Source of the DNA: Faecalicatena sp.
GTDB taxonomy: Bacteria > Bacillota > Clostridia > Lachnospirales > Lachnospiraceae
Assembly: GCA_009774255.1 (NCBI GenBank)
Contig: VSNK01000158.1
Location: forward strand, 1-13,106
DNA length: 13,106 nucleotides
Direction of reading: 5' to 3'
Positions 5,956 through 12,884 of the stretch are shown one piece after another. Made by a program: the position numbers and the translations under genes. The notes below the pieces were generated by a model. It saw nothing but the letters and a program-made list of their open reading frames with translations. It had not been told where the DNA came from and did not search any database. Numbering within the stretch: the first letter of the stretch is position 1; the number at the start of each line of letters is the position of its first letter.

Positions 5956-8385
5956 ATGGATAGAATGGGGGCTCACATGCTGAATGATCAGGGGATTGAG
6001 ATCAATATCATAGATGAATTTGAAAAAGACGGATATTTTTATTCCGATATTGAATTACTCTATGTAATAGAAGGAGAAATACAGGTCAGGATTGCGGAAA
6101 CAAATTATATTCTTGAAAAAGAGGATGTGATCTTGCTGAATCTGGGCTTGAAAAGCAGTGTCAAAGCACTGGGTGAGGCGATTGCCTGCAGTATCAGATA
6201 TGATGAAAGGCTGGTCTCGGGGCTTTTAAAGGATATGAATTACAGCTTCATCTGCAACAGTGTGGTTGATGGCGGGCATTCTTATGAGGAGATGCGCAGG
6301 TGCTTCCGCGAATTGGTCTGCCTGCTGGTGACAGATTCACGCAGATCTGACAGCTTAAAGTACAGCCTCTCATACCAGCTTCTGGATCTGCTGGCAGAGC
6401 ATTTTGTGGACCGCGAATATGGAAAAGCGGCAGCAGAGGATCAAGGAACCGTAAAGCTGCAGGAAATCATCCGCTATATCAATCAAAATTATTGCGGAAA
6501 GGTGAGCCTGTCAGAGCTTGCCGAAAAGATGTATACTTCAACCTCTACCTTATCACGGCTTTTCAAAAAGCAGACAGGGATCCATTTTGCGGAATATGTG
6601 AACCAGGTTCGGTTAAAACATGCGGTTTCGGAACTGCTCTATACAGGCAATAATATTACGCGTATTGCAATGAACAGTGGTTTTACGAATGTTTCGGCGT
6701 TTAACAGGGTTTTCAGAGACCATTATGGGGCTGCACCCACAGAATATAGAAACCAAAACAAAGGGGACATGGAAAAGAAATCCCGGAGCAAAGAACAATT
6801 AAAGAATAAACTGCAGTTGGAATTGCAGACACTGGAAAAATTACAGGGCGCGGAACGATCGAAGGGTTCCCTCTGTATTGAGGCGGATGCCCAAAATGCA
6901 TCTCACTATGAAAAAAGCTGGAATAAGGCTATCAATATAGGTTCCGTATATAGCCTTACACTTGCTAATCTGCAGTATCATGTACTGGCTCTGACAGAAG
7001 AGCTGGGCTTTTCCTATATCAGGGTCTGGAATGTTTTTTCTAAAAAGCTGATGATATGCGATGGAGAGTCCGTTGGATATTATAATTATGACAAGATGGA
7101 TACGGTATTCGATTTTATGGTCTCTCACCATATCAGGCTTTTTTTAGATCTGGGAAAACGCCCTGATACTGCACTCAAGACACCCGAAGTTTCTGTGTTT
7201 TATGAAGAGGAATATATTGAATTCCAGTCCAGGGAAGCCTGGGAAGCAATGGTGGCGGATTTTGTCCGCCATATCGTAACACGGTATGGAAAAGATATCG
7301 CAGAAAATTGGATTTTCGAATTATCCTATGATACAGTGCATGATGAGAAGTATCATGGCTGCTACAAAGATGAGAACTTCGAATACTTTCATGCATATCA
7401 ATTTGTATACCAGACTGTCAAAGGCGAACTACCGAAAGCACAGATAGGAGGCCCGTCTGCATTGACCGAATACATGCCGGAATCCATGGAAATCTTTTTG
7501 GAAAAATGTGTACGTTATCAATGCATCCCTGATTTTATATCCTTTATGCTTTTTCCATATGAAATCATAAAGGGAGATGAGTCATATACTTATCGGAGAA
7601 ATATGGAAGATTCCTTCGAGCTGAATATGGTCGGGAAGTATAAGCATATGCTCAAAGAGCATGGAATGGAACAGTGCAGGCTTTACATCAGTGAATGGAA
7701 CAATTCGATATCCAATCGGAATTATCTGAATGACAGCAGCTTCAGAGGCGCATATTTTGCGAAAAAGATCTGTGAGATCTGGGATTCTGTGGATATGATC
7801 TGCTGCTGGATGGGGTCTGACTGGATGAGCAGCTATTACGATTCCAGAAGCTTTATCAACGGCGCTTCCGGAATTTTAACGAAAGACGGTATTAAAAAAC
7901 CTGCCTGGTATGCATTGTCCTTTCTGAATCGGCTTGGAGATTCGGTCATCGAAAGGGGAGCAGATTATGTGATCACAAAGCGCGGCGATACAAGCTACGC
8001 GGTTTTATGCTATAATTTCAAAGGGTTTTCCTGCAACTACTTCTTCTTGGAGGAACACGAGGTTGCGCCGTCCACGATCGAGAACCTCTTTGAAAATGCA
8101 GATCCGGTCCGGATTAAGATCGCCCTTCGGAACCTGCCGGTGGGCGGCGAATATATTGTAAAGAAACACAGGGTAAACAGACAGCATGGGAATATACTGG
8201 AGGAATGGCGAAAATTTGATTATGATTCCAGCCTTGCGCGTGCGGATATCAAGTATATCCAGGAAGTCAATATCCCGAGCATGGAGAGGAAAAGGGTAAC
8301 AGCTGACAGGGACATGCTTCTGTTGGAAACAGAATTAGAAAAGCATGAGATCATGCTGATACATATTTATAAACAGAAGGACTGA
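5956..8385 (+). CDS. AraC-family regulator fused to a GH39-like domain
   Basis: An 809-residue one-component regulator. Residues about 1-90 form a cupin-type sensor (ELLYVIEGEIQVRI, then YILEKEDVILLN). Residues about 170-265 are a double helix-turn-helix AraC domain, with LSELAEKMYTSTSTLSRLFK in the first motif and ITRIAMNSGFTNVSAFNRVF in the second, ending PTEYR. A lysine-rich linker (270-300) leads to a GH39 beta-xylosidase-like barrel (about 305-620) and a C-terminal beta domain. The GH39 nucleophile motif is kept (YISEWN, Glu580), but the acid/base motif WNEP is replaced by SYDT (about 457-460), so sugar binding without hydrolysis is likely. The ATG at 5956 has AAGAAGG four bases upstream; a TTG at 5899 is also in frame. 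A strong terminator follows. It probably controls the downstream glycoside operon. Confidence 0.87.
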   Translation: MDRMGAHMLNDQGIEINIIDEFEKDGYFYSDIELLYVIEGEIQVRIAETNYILEKEDVILLNLGLKSSVKALGEAIACSIRYDERLVSGLLKDMNYSFICNSVVDGGHSYEEMRRCFRELVCLLVTDSRRSDSLKYSLSYQLLDLLAEHFVDREYGKAAAEDQGTVKLQEIIRYINQNYCGKVSLSELAEKMYTSTSTLSRLFKKQTGIHFAEYVNQVRLKHAVSELLYTGNNITRIAMNSGFTNVSAFNRVFRDHYGAAPTEYRNQNKGDMEKKSRSKEQLKNKLQLELQTLEKLQGAERSKGSLCIEADAQNASHYEKSWNKAINIGSVYSLTLANLQYHVLALTEELGFSYIRVWNVFSKKLMICDGESVGYYNYDKMDTVFDFMVSHHIRLFLDLGKRPDTALKTPEVSVFYEEEYIEFQSREAWEAMVADFVRHIVTRYGKDIAENWIFELSYDTVHDEKYHGCYKDENFEYFHAYQFVYQTVKGELPKAQIGGPSALTEYMPESMEIFLEKCVRYQCIPDFISFMLFPYEIIKGDESYTYRRNMEDSFELNMVGKYKHMLKEHGMEQCRLYISEWNNSISNRNYLNDSSFRGAYFAKKICEIWDSVDMICCWMGSDWMSSYYDSRSFINGASGILTKDGIKKPAWYALSFLNRLGDSVIERGADYVITKRGDTSYAVLCYNFKGFSCNYFFLEEHEVAPSTIENLFENADPVRIKIALRNLPVGGEYIVKKHRVNRQHGNILEEWRKFDYDSSLARADIKYIQEVNIPSMERKRVTADRDMLLLETELEKHEIMLIHIYKQKD

Positions 8386-8396
8386 CAAATATGAAA

Positions 8397-8436
8397 TGCT
8401 GCAACAAAATGGTGAAATTGTTGCAGTATTTTTTTT
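8397..8436 (+). terminator. Rho-independent terminator of the AraC-GH39 gene
   Basis: A perfect 9-bp stem CTGCAACAA / TTGTTGCAG (8399-8407 with 8418-8426) encloses a ten-base loop and is followed by TATTTTTTTT. It starts 14 bases after the regulator stop and separates the regulator from the operon at 8558. Confidence 0.88.
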
Positions 8437-8557
8437 GCGCAGGAAAAGAATATGCAAAAAAGGATAAAAAAAACAAAACTGATGGAAAGTTTATGCCTGA
8501 TGAAGCAGTTATACTTACAGTAAGGAGCTGAAACATTTTAAAACGGAGGATAATAAC
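8437..8557 (+). promoter_or_regulatory. Leader/promoter region of the deglycosidase operon
   Basis: A 120-base A-rich stretch. TATACT (8510-8515) is a plausible -10 with no good -35 at 16-18 bases, which would fit an activator-dependent promoter of the kind AraC proteins serve. GGAGG (8545-8549) sits eight bases before the ATG at 8558. No operator repeats could be defined by eye. Confidence 0.4.
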
Positions 8558-9679
8558 ATGAATAATGGTAAATTGCAGGTTGCGGTAATCGGATGCGGAG
8601 GAATTGCGAATCAAAAGCATTTTCCGGCGTTGAAGTCTCAGGAAGACAAATGTGATATTGCGGCGTTCTGTGATATTCTTGTCGAAAGGGCGGAAAAAGC
8701 GGCAAAAGAATATGGCGCCGAGGGGGCGAAGGTTTATGAAGATTACAGAGAACTGCTGAAGGATCCGGAAATTGATGTTGTGCATGTGTGTACGCCAAAT
8801 GTTGCACACTGTCCCATCACAGTGGCAGCTTTTGAAGCGGGAAAGCACGTACTCTGTGAGAAGCCGATGGCTGCAACTACAGAGGATGCACAGAGAATGA
8901 TGGATGCGTGGAAAAAATCCGGCAAAAAGTTTACGATTGGGTATCAGAATAGGTTCCGTACAGATTCCCAGATGCTGAAGCGTACCTGTGAAGAAGGGAA
9001 GCTTGGAGAGGTTTATTTTGCAAAGGCTCATGCAGTCAGAAGAAGAGCAGTTCCGACATGGGGAGTGTTCCCGGACAAATCAAAGCAGGGCGGAGGCCCG
9101 CTGATCGATATCGGTACACATGCATTGGATATTACATTATGGTGCATGGACAATTACAAGCCTGTCAGTGTCATGGGCTCTGTATTTGAAAAGCTGGGGC
9201 ATCTTCCGGAAGCGGCGGAAGGCAACCTGTTTGGACCATGGGATACGGAGAAATACGAGGTAGAGGATTCCGCATTTGGATTTATTAAGATGGAGAACGG
9301 AGCTACGATTTTTCTCGAAGCAGCATGGGCGCTGAATGTAAAGGATTCCAGGGAAGCAGCGACTACACTTTGCGGAACAAAGGCCGGGGCGGAAATGATC
9401 GGCGGAATGAGTACGGAAGGATATGACCTGATCATCAATGAAACGACCGGAGGGGTTCTGACAGAAGAGCACATTTCGGACGCAGGGGCGATTGCATATT
9501 TTGAAGGCTCCAACGGCGGCAGTGATGCGTCCAAGGAATGTAAACAGTGGCTGGAAGCGATCCTGAACGATACAGAACCGCTGGTGAAACCGGAACAGGC
9601 ATTTGTTGTAACGCAGATCTTGGATGCAATTTATAAATCAGCAGCAGAAGGCAGGGAAATTATATTGAATGCCAGATAA
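8558..9679 (+). CDS. Gfo/Idh/MocA oxidoreductase, probable glycoside 3-dehydrogenase
   Basis: A 373-residue NAD(P)-dependent sugar oxidoreductase. The N-terminal Rossmann domain has VAVIGCGGIANQKH (glycine-rich loop at 12-17) and VCTPNVAH, then the family signature CEKPM with the catalytic Lys102. The C-terminal alpha/beta domain has GGGPLIDIGTHALD (178-191), giving the substrate-binding Asp184 and catalytic His188. In the C-deglycosylation pathways of gut bacterium PUE and Eubacterium cellulosolvens, an enzyme of this family oxidises the C3 hydroxyl of the glycoside to a 3-keto sugar, which makes elimination of the aglycone possible. That role is inferred here from the next two genes. It is the first gene of the operon, 86 bases before the isomerase-like gene. 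Other Gfo/Idh/MocA reactions (inositol or other sugar dehydrogenation) remain possible. Confidence 0.87.
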   Translation: MNNGKLQVAVIGCGGIANQKHFPALKSQEDKCDIAAFCDILVERAEKAAKEYGAEGAKVYEDYRELLKDPEIDVVHVCTPNVAHCPITVAAFEAGKHVLCEKPMAATTEDAQRMMDAWKKSGKKFTIGYQNRFRTDSQMLKRTCEEGKLGEVYFAKAHAVRRRAVPTWGVFPDKSKQGGGPLIDIGTHALDITLWCMDNYKPVSVMGSVFEKLGHLPEAAEGNLFGPWDTEKYEVEDSAFGFIKMENGATIFLEAAWALNVKDSREAATTLCGTKAGAEMIGGMSTEGYDLIINETTGGVLTEEHISDAGAIAYFEGSNGGSDASKECKQWLEAILNDTEPLVKPEQAFVVTQILDAIYKSAAEGREIILNAR

Positions 9680-9765
9680 ACCTGCCGCACAGTATAATGT
9701 AGATGACCAGGGCGATGCGCAGGTGTATTTTTCCGGCGCGGCCGCCCTGAAAGGAGGAGAAGACG

Positions 9766-10638
9766 ATGTATCAGTATGACCGCAAAGGACCAAAGCGTGG
9801 AGTCGCTTTTTATAGCTATTCAGCGGAATTTGGTTTATCAAAGACACTGGAAGATTGTTTTGAAGATGTACATGATATGGGAGCGCACGGGATTGAGATC
9901 CTGGCGAATACACATATTGAAAATTATCCCTATCCCACCGATGAATGGGTAGAGAAATGGTTCCGCCTGTGCGATAAATATGAGATCGTACCGGTAGAAT
10001 ATGGAAACTGGATTGACTCCCATGTGTTAGGCGACAGGGATCTCACAACCGAGGAAGCTTATGAGATGCTGGCAAGGGATATAAGGCTTGCCCACAGGCT
10101 GGGCTTCAAGGTGATGCGGACGAAGATGCCTGTGATCTCCGATGAGCTTGATCCTGTAAAGAACTGGAGAGAGATCATCAAAATGGCGCTTCCGCTGGCA
10201 GAAAAGCTGGATATTAAGATGTGCCCGGAAATTCACACGCCGACCAATCTGAAAGGACAGATGGTAACAGATTTTGTAGATTTTATCAAAGATACGGGAA
10301 CAAAGCATTTTGGGCTGAATATTGATTTTAGTGTTTTCAGAATCAAATTTGGGGAAAACGAGTACAAAGACCCGCATTATACGGCGAATGCCCCGGAGGA
10401 TATCATACCGCTTTTGCCCTATATTTATTGCTGTCACGCAAAATTTATCCATATGAGTGACGATTTTGAGGAAACAACGATACCTTATAAAGAAATCATT
10501 CAGATATTGAAGGAACATAACTGGGACGGATATCTGCTGAGCGAATATGAGGGCGCAGATAAATATGACTTTGGGTATGAGGTAGGACAGACCTTGAGAA
10601 AACAGCATATTATGCTGAAAAATCAGATCGGAGATTAA
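9766..10638 (+). CDS. Xylose-isomerase-like TIM barrel, probable C-glycoside deglycosidase alpha subunit
   Basis: A 290-residue sugar phosphate isomerase/epimerase-fold protein (AP_endonuc_2 / xylose-isomerase-like TIM barrel). The divalent-metal ligands of the fold are all visible: Glu155 in CPEIHTP, Asp187 in LNIDFSV, His224 in YCCHAKF and Glu260 in LLSEYEG. His157, two residues after Glu155, is in the place of the general base used by such enzymes. In known C-glycoside deglycosidases a TIM-barrel alpha subunit with a Mn ion pairs with a small beta subunit and eliminates the aglycone from the 3-keto glycoside. The DUF6379 gene 13 bases downstream is the reason for this assignment. AAGGAGGAG precedes the ATG. 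A stand-alone 3-keto-sugar isomerase is the alternative. Confidence 0.82.
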   Translation: MYQYDRKGPKRGVAFYSYSAEFGLSKTLEDCFEDVHDMGAHGIEILANTHIENYPYPTDEWVEKWFRLCDKYEIVPVEYGNWIDSHVLGDRDLTTEEAYEMLARDIRLAHRLGFKVMRTKMPVISDELDPVKNWREIIKMALPLAEKLDIKMCPEIHTPTNLKGQMVTDFVDFIKDTGTKHFGLNIDFSVFRIKFGENEYKDPHYTANAPEDIIPLLPYIYCCHAKFIHMSDDFEETTIPYKEIIQILKEHNWDGYLLSEYEGADKYDFGYEVGQTLRKQHIMLKNQIGD

Positions 10639-10651
10639 GGAGGGGAACAGA

Positions 10652-11092
10652 ATGGAAAAAGAAGTCATTCAGTCAGTTGGTTTCAGAAATATAAAAGAGA
10701 ATGGAAAAATTACAGGGTTTCAGTTAAAGGTCCGGCTTCCCTATTACCGCGGAATCTTTCTGAGCCAGCTCCGGCCGGGGACATTGTATATTGACGGGGA
10801 AAAATTTGAAAAAGAAGAGATCGTCTGGAATATCAAGGGCGAAGACTACACTCTGGAAGAAATGAAAACAGATTTCCAGACACACTGGGCAGTTACGGAG
10901 CCGGCAGTCCTTAAGGTGAAAAAAGAAGGGGGGCTGCCGCAGGGCTTCCATGATATTACATATGGCTTTTGCTTTACTTCTTCTTATATGCCTCCGATCA
11001 TCCAGGAGCATTTGGATCCGGATGAAGAACCATTTGTTTTTATGCCGGAGTTTGGGCATCATGTAAATAAAAGACGTCTGATCATTGTATAG
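10652..11092 (+). CDS. DUF6379 protein, probable C-glycoside deglycosidase beta subunit
   Basis: A 146-residue small beta-rich protein matching DUF6379, the domain of C-glycoside deglycosidase beta subunits (the DfgA-DfgB and DgpB-DgpC type enzymes). Recognisable features are GFQLKVRLPYYRG (22-34), LYIDGEKFEKEEI (45-57), DYTLEEM (65-71), HWAVTEPAVLKV (78-89), GLPQGFHDITYGF (94-106) and the aromatic/proline run SSYMPPII (110-117). No signal peptide or membrane segment. In the known heteromers the beta subunit forms a beta-sandwich that caps the alpha active site. Its ribosome binding site AAGGAGG overlaps the stop of the alpha gene (10637-10643), so the two are likely made together, as expected for subunits. 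The C-terminal tail with GHHVNKRR appears complete. The substrate could be a C- or O-glycoside. Confidence 0.83.
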   Translation: MEKEVIQSVGFRNIKENGKITGFQLKVRLPYYRGIFLSQLRPGTLYIDGEKFEKEEIVWNIKGEDYTLEEMKTDFQTHWAVTEPAVLKVKKEGGLPQGFHDITYGFCFTSSYMPPIIQEHLDPDEEPFVFMPEFGHHVNKRRLIIV

Positions 11093-11116
11093 CATGATGG
11101 AATGAGGAGGAGCAGC

Positions 11117-11410
11117 ATGAAATTAGGAGTTCTTACCGCAATTTTTGACGGAATGTCATTTGAAGAGGTTGTAGATTTTGCAGCGGAACATGGTCTGGAA
11201 TGGATCGCCGCCAATAATAACCAGCATCATGATCTGGTCTGCCAGGCAGCACGCGCAGGAAAAGACATTATCTGCGAGAAACCGGTAGCCATGAGTGTGG
11301 AAGAGTTGGATGATATGATAAAGGTTGTGGAAGAATGCGGAGTAAAATTTACCGTGCATCATCAGAGAAGACTTGATGCTCGTACAGATATGGCAATACG
11401 TTTTGAATGA
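11117..11410 (+). pseudogene. Deletion fusion of a sugar isomerase and a Gfo/Idh/MocA oxidoreductase
   Basis: A 97-residue frame made of two unrelated pieces. Residues 1 to about 30 (MKLGVLTAIFDGMSFEEVVD...GLEW) are the first strand and helix of a sugar phosphate isomerase/epimerase. From about residue 33 on, NNQHHDLVCQAARAGKD, IICEKPVAMS and KFTVHHQRRLD are the second half of the Rossmann domain of a Gfo/Idh/MocA oxidoreductase. The join is in frame near 11210. The frame stops at 11408-11410, soon after the HHQRR motif, so the oxidoreductase substrate domain is also missing. GAGGAGG six bases before the ATG shows that a normal fourth cistron once began here. The original operon therefore held a second isomerase and a second oxidoreductase. 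The product is unlikely to be active. Confidence 0.8.
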
Positions 11411-11590
11411 TTGCCAGAGACTGATCTGTCAAATAAAGCCGGTAAAATTTTAAAGTTATTGACTTCAAGGCTCTGCGGTATGCATTTTAGCCATTGTGCA
11501 GAGCCAAGTCACGGCATAAGCCTGGCAGTTTCGTAGGGGTGTCCGCAAGGGAAAATACTCATCTAATGCTTCACCGCAAAACACTATGCA
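11411..11590. other. Intergenic region with one bulged hairpin
   Basis: No gene seen. The main structure is a hairpin, GACTT..GGCTCTGC (11461-11476) with GCAGAGCCAAGTC (11498-11510), with a three-base bulge. It is placed to be a terminator of the deglycosidase operon but lacks a T-run. A short segment, TTTAAAGTTATTGAC (11449-11463), faintly resembles the end of the MITE-like element. Confidence 0.4.
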
Positions 11591-11859
11591 TCACTCTGAT
11601 ACATTCAAAATGTATCTCCCCTTGCCTTTGCCATGAATTGCTTTAATCAAACCCTGAGCTTCCATCCATTCAACTGCTCTTCATGGTAATCGACTCCTTC
11701 GATTCTGCGGTGCTTATCGGATATGCCAATAGCAATTGTGCCGCCATCCGCATTTGCAAAAGCGCAAATGGTATCCGACAGATCTACAGGCTTGATCTGT
11801 ATACTCTTGCGGTCAAATATCTGTTTTTCGTTTTTGAAAAGAACTTCTTCTATCGTCAT
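11591..11859 (-). pseudogene. AlbA_2 (Schlafen-type) DNA-binding protein with its middle deleted
   Basis: On the minus strand, from an ATG at 11859 behind a GGAGGCAGGTG ribosome binding site, about 57 residues match the N-terminus of AlbA_2 putative DNA-binding proteins; the hallmark is TICAFANADGGTIAIGISD. After EEQLN the frame ends at 11647. In a second frame, the bases 11591-11678 encode VEWMEAQGLIKAIHGKGKG followed by RYILNVSE and a stop, the winged-helix end of the same family. The join lies near 11670. An intact protein would be about 400-500 residues, so most of it is deleted and the two ends are out of frame. It was probably an accessory gene of a restriction or other defence locus. 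Confidence 0.7.
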
Positions 11860-11942
11860 TATGCATCACCTGCCTCCGTCCTTAAAATATGAGCGAACTG
11901 TTCCCATACACCGCTATCATGTGCTGAATAGCTTTAAATTTT

Positions 11943-12089
11943 TTAAGCAAAATGGTTAAATATAGCTTTCTGTCGTTTTCCCTTTAACACTGAAATTTTA
12001 CTCTGCGAGCTGTCAATTTTCTTTTCAATTTCAAGCACAAATTTTGTTGTTTTCCGGACACTTAGGAACGTATGTTTTTGTATAAGCAT
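11943..12089 (-). pseudogene. Possible C-terminal relic of a type I restriction specificity subunit
   Basis: A 48-residue minus-strand frame whose C-terminal part, LEIEKKIDSSQSKISVLKG then KRQKAIFNHFA, is a basic coiled-coil helix. It resembles the last conserved helix of HsdS specificity subunits. The start codon has no convincing ribosome binding site and a stop lies two codons upstream, so it is more likely a gene tail than a small gene. The AlbA_2 relic follows it in the same direction, an order seen in some type I restriction-modification loci. The family call is tentative. Confidence 0.3.
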
Positions 12090-12097
12090 TCCTGGTC

Positions 12098-12135
12098 ATA
12101 TATAGTATCAGATTGTTCTGTGCAATACTATATAT
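12098..12135. repeat. AT-rich 11-bp inverted repeat
   Basis: ATATATAGTAT (12098-12108) and ATACTATATAT (12125-12135) are exact reverse complements around a 16-base loop. It stands alone between the defence-locus relics and the antitoxin promoter. It has no T-run of useful length, and no function is assigned. The rest of 12136-12223 is A/T-rich without a gene. Confidence 0.5.
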
Positions 12136-12223
12136 AGGGCTTTTTAGTTGCAGTTGGGACAAGGAGAAGTAATTGAATAAATAAAATAAGAAGAGATTTT
12201 GGAGTGTAAAGCTAATAAAAATC

Positions 12224-12232
12224 TGTTATAAT
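12224..12232 (+). promoter_or_regulatory. Extended -10 promoter of the antitoxin gene
   Basis: TGTTATAAT is a perfect extended -10 (TGn plus TATAAT at 12227-12232), about 50 bases before the ATG at 12283. The -35 position has no good match, which is usual for extended -10 promoters. Confidence 0.6.
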
Positions 12233-12282
12233 GAAAATGAGAAATCTATATCATTTATGTCAAGAAGGAAGGGGCAGCAGTT

Positions 12283-12558
12283 ATGACAACAGTAATAATG
12301 GAATTACCAGATGAAATGATTTCATTTGCAATGCCAAAAAGCAAAGAAAAACAACTTGTGAGAAATGCTATGATGCTGTATCCGTATATACAGGAGGGCA
12401 GAATTTCACATGGAAAAGCAGCTGAAATACTTGGCATTTTTAAGATGGATTTAATTACTTTATATGGGAAGATGGGGCTTCCGTATATCAAAATGTCAGA
12501 TGAAGAAATTGAAGAAGAATTAGAAACCATCAGTTATCTGAAGGAAGTGATGACATGA
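12283..12558 (+). CDS. UPF0175-family antitoxin
   Basis: A 91-residue protein of the UPF0175 family (PF03683), small DNA-binding antitoxins that partner PIN-domain toxins. After an N-terminal MTTVIMELPDEMISF strand, residues about 35-70 give the family core: YIQEGRISHGKAAEILGI and LYGKMGLPYIKMSDEEIEEE. The C-terminal acidic helix presumably bound the toxin. AAGGAAGGGG lies eight bases upstream of the ATG. The stop overlaps the ATG of the toxin gene as ATGA (12555-12558), the usual coupling in these operons. The antitoxin itself looks intact, but its toxin gene is destroyed, so this is an orphan antitoxin that may still repress its own promoter. Confidence 0.85.
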   Translation: MTTVIMELPDEMISFAMPKSKEKQLVRNAMMLYPYIQEGRISHGKAAEILGIFKMDLITLYGKMGLPYIKMSDEEIEEELETISYLKEVMT

Positions 12559-12587
12559 TAGTGATTTCAGATACTACGCCAATCTAA
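12555..12587 (+). pseudogene. N-terminal stub of a PIN-domain (DUF3368) toxin
   Basis: The ATG overlapping the antitoxin stop starts MIVISDTTPI and then TAA. This decapeptide is the typical first strand of DUF3368 PIN toxins and carries the first catalytic aspartate (Asp6). In an intact gene the next residues would be close to ISLLKADQLG; exactly that stretch is found in the reverse orientation just downstream. Confidence 0.8.
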
Positions 12588-12786
12588 ACCGGTAACTGCC
12601 CGAAGAATATTTACTGATTTTACATTTTCCACTTCCACAGTTATCAAAAAATCCAATTTCTTGATGAGCACAGCCTCTTTTGTATATCTTGGATTATCCG
12701 TAAGTTCTCTATAAACTGCCCTTGGTATCAAAACATTTCCATACAGTTTCTTCAATAATCCCAGTTGATCTGCTTTTAGTAATGAG
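12585..12786 (-). pseudogene. Inverted middle segment of the same PIN toxin gene
   Basis: Read on the minus strand, this ~202-base segment encodes SLLKADQLGLLKKLYGNVLI, then PRAVYRELTDNPRYTKEAV, LIKKLDFLITVEVENV and SVNILRAVTGL. This is residues about 12-80 of a DUF3368 PIN toxin, following directly on from MIVISDTTPI of the plus-strand stub. YRELTDNP contains the conserved second acidic residue. The third acidic cluster (a GEAEAI-type motif) and the C-terminal half are absent from the window. Past 12585 the minus-strand frame merely reads back through the stub and ends at 12567. The simplest reading is a local inversion with loss of the 3' half. An intact toxin would be about 155-165 residues. 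Confidence 0.8.
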
Positions 12787-12820
12787 AATAATGATTACGA
12801 CGATATGTATGCCTGAAGAT

Positions 12821-12860
12821 AGCCGATGAACTTGTGAGAAAACCTCACAGCTCATCGGCT
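12821..12860 (-). terminator. Hairpin terminator of the MATE transporter gene
   Basis: AGCCGATGA (12821-12829) pairs with TCATCGGCT (12852-12860), and inside it TGTGAG (12833-12838) pairs with CTCACA (12844-12849). It lies 25 bases beyond the stop of the minus-strand transporter gene. The downstream T-run is poor on both strands (TCTTC on the minus side), so efficiency is uncertain; it may serve both directions. Confidence 0.55.
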
Positions 12861-12884
12861 CTGTTTGTCAGAAAGAATAGATAT

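Noticed and set aside
8351..9031. 226-residue minus-strand frame across the terminator and operon leader
   Set aside because: It runs antisense through the terminator and the oxidoreductase N-terminus, with low-complexity composition and no motif.
9680..9765. Open frame between the oxidoreductase and isomerase genes (VDDQGDAQVYFSGAAALKGG)
   Set aside because: It is only about 30 codons, has no start, and overlaps the ribosome binding site of the next gene; no family is recognised.
12065..12080. LexA/DinR-like SOS box GAACGTATGTTT
   Set aside because: It fits the Firmicutes consensus core, but it lies inside the possible HsdS tail frame and is more than 200 bases from any intact gene start, so chance is more likely.
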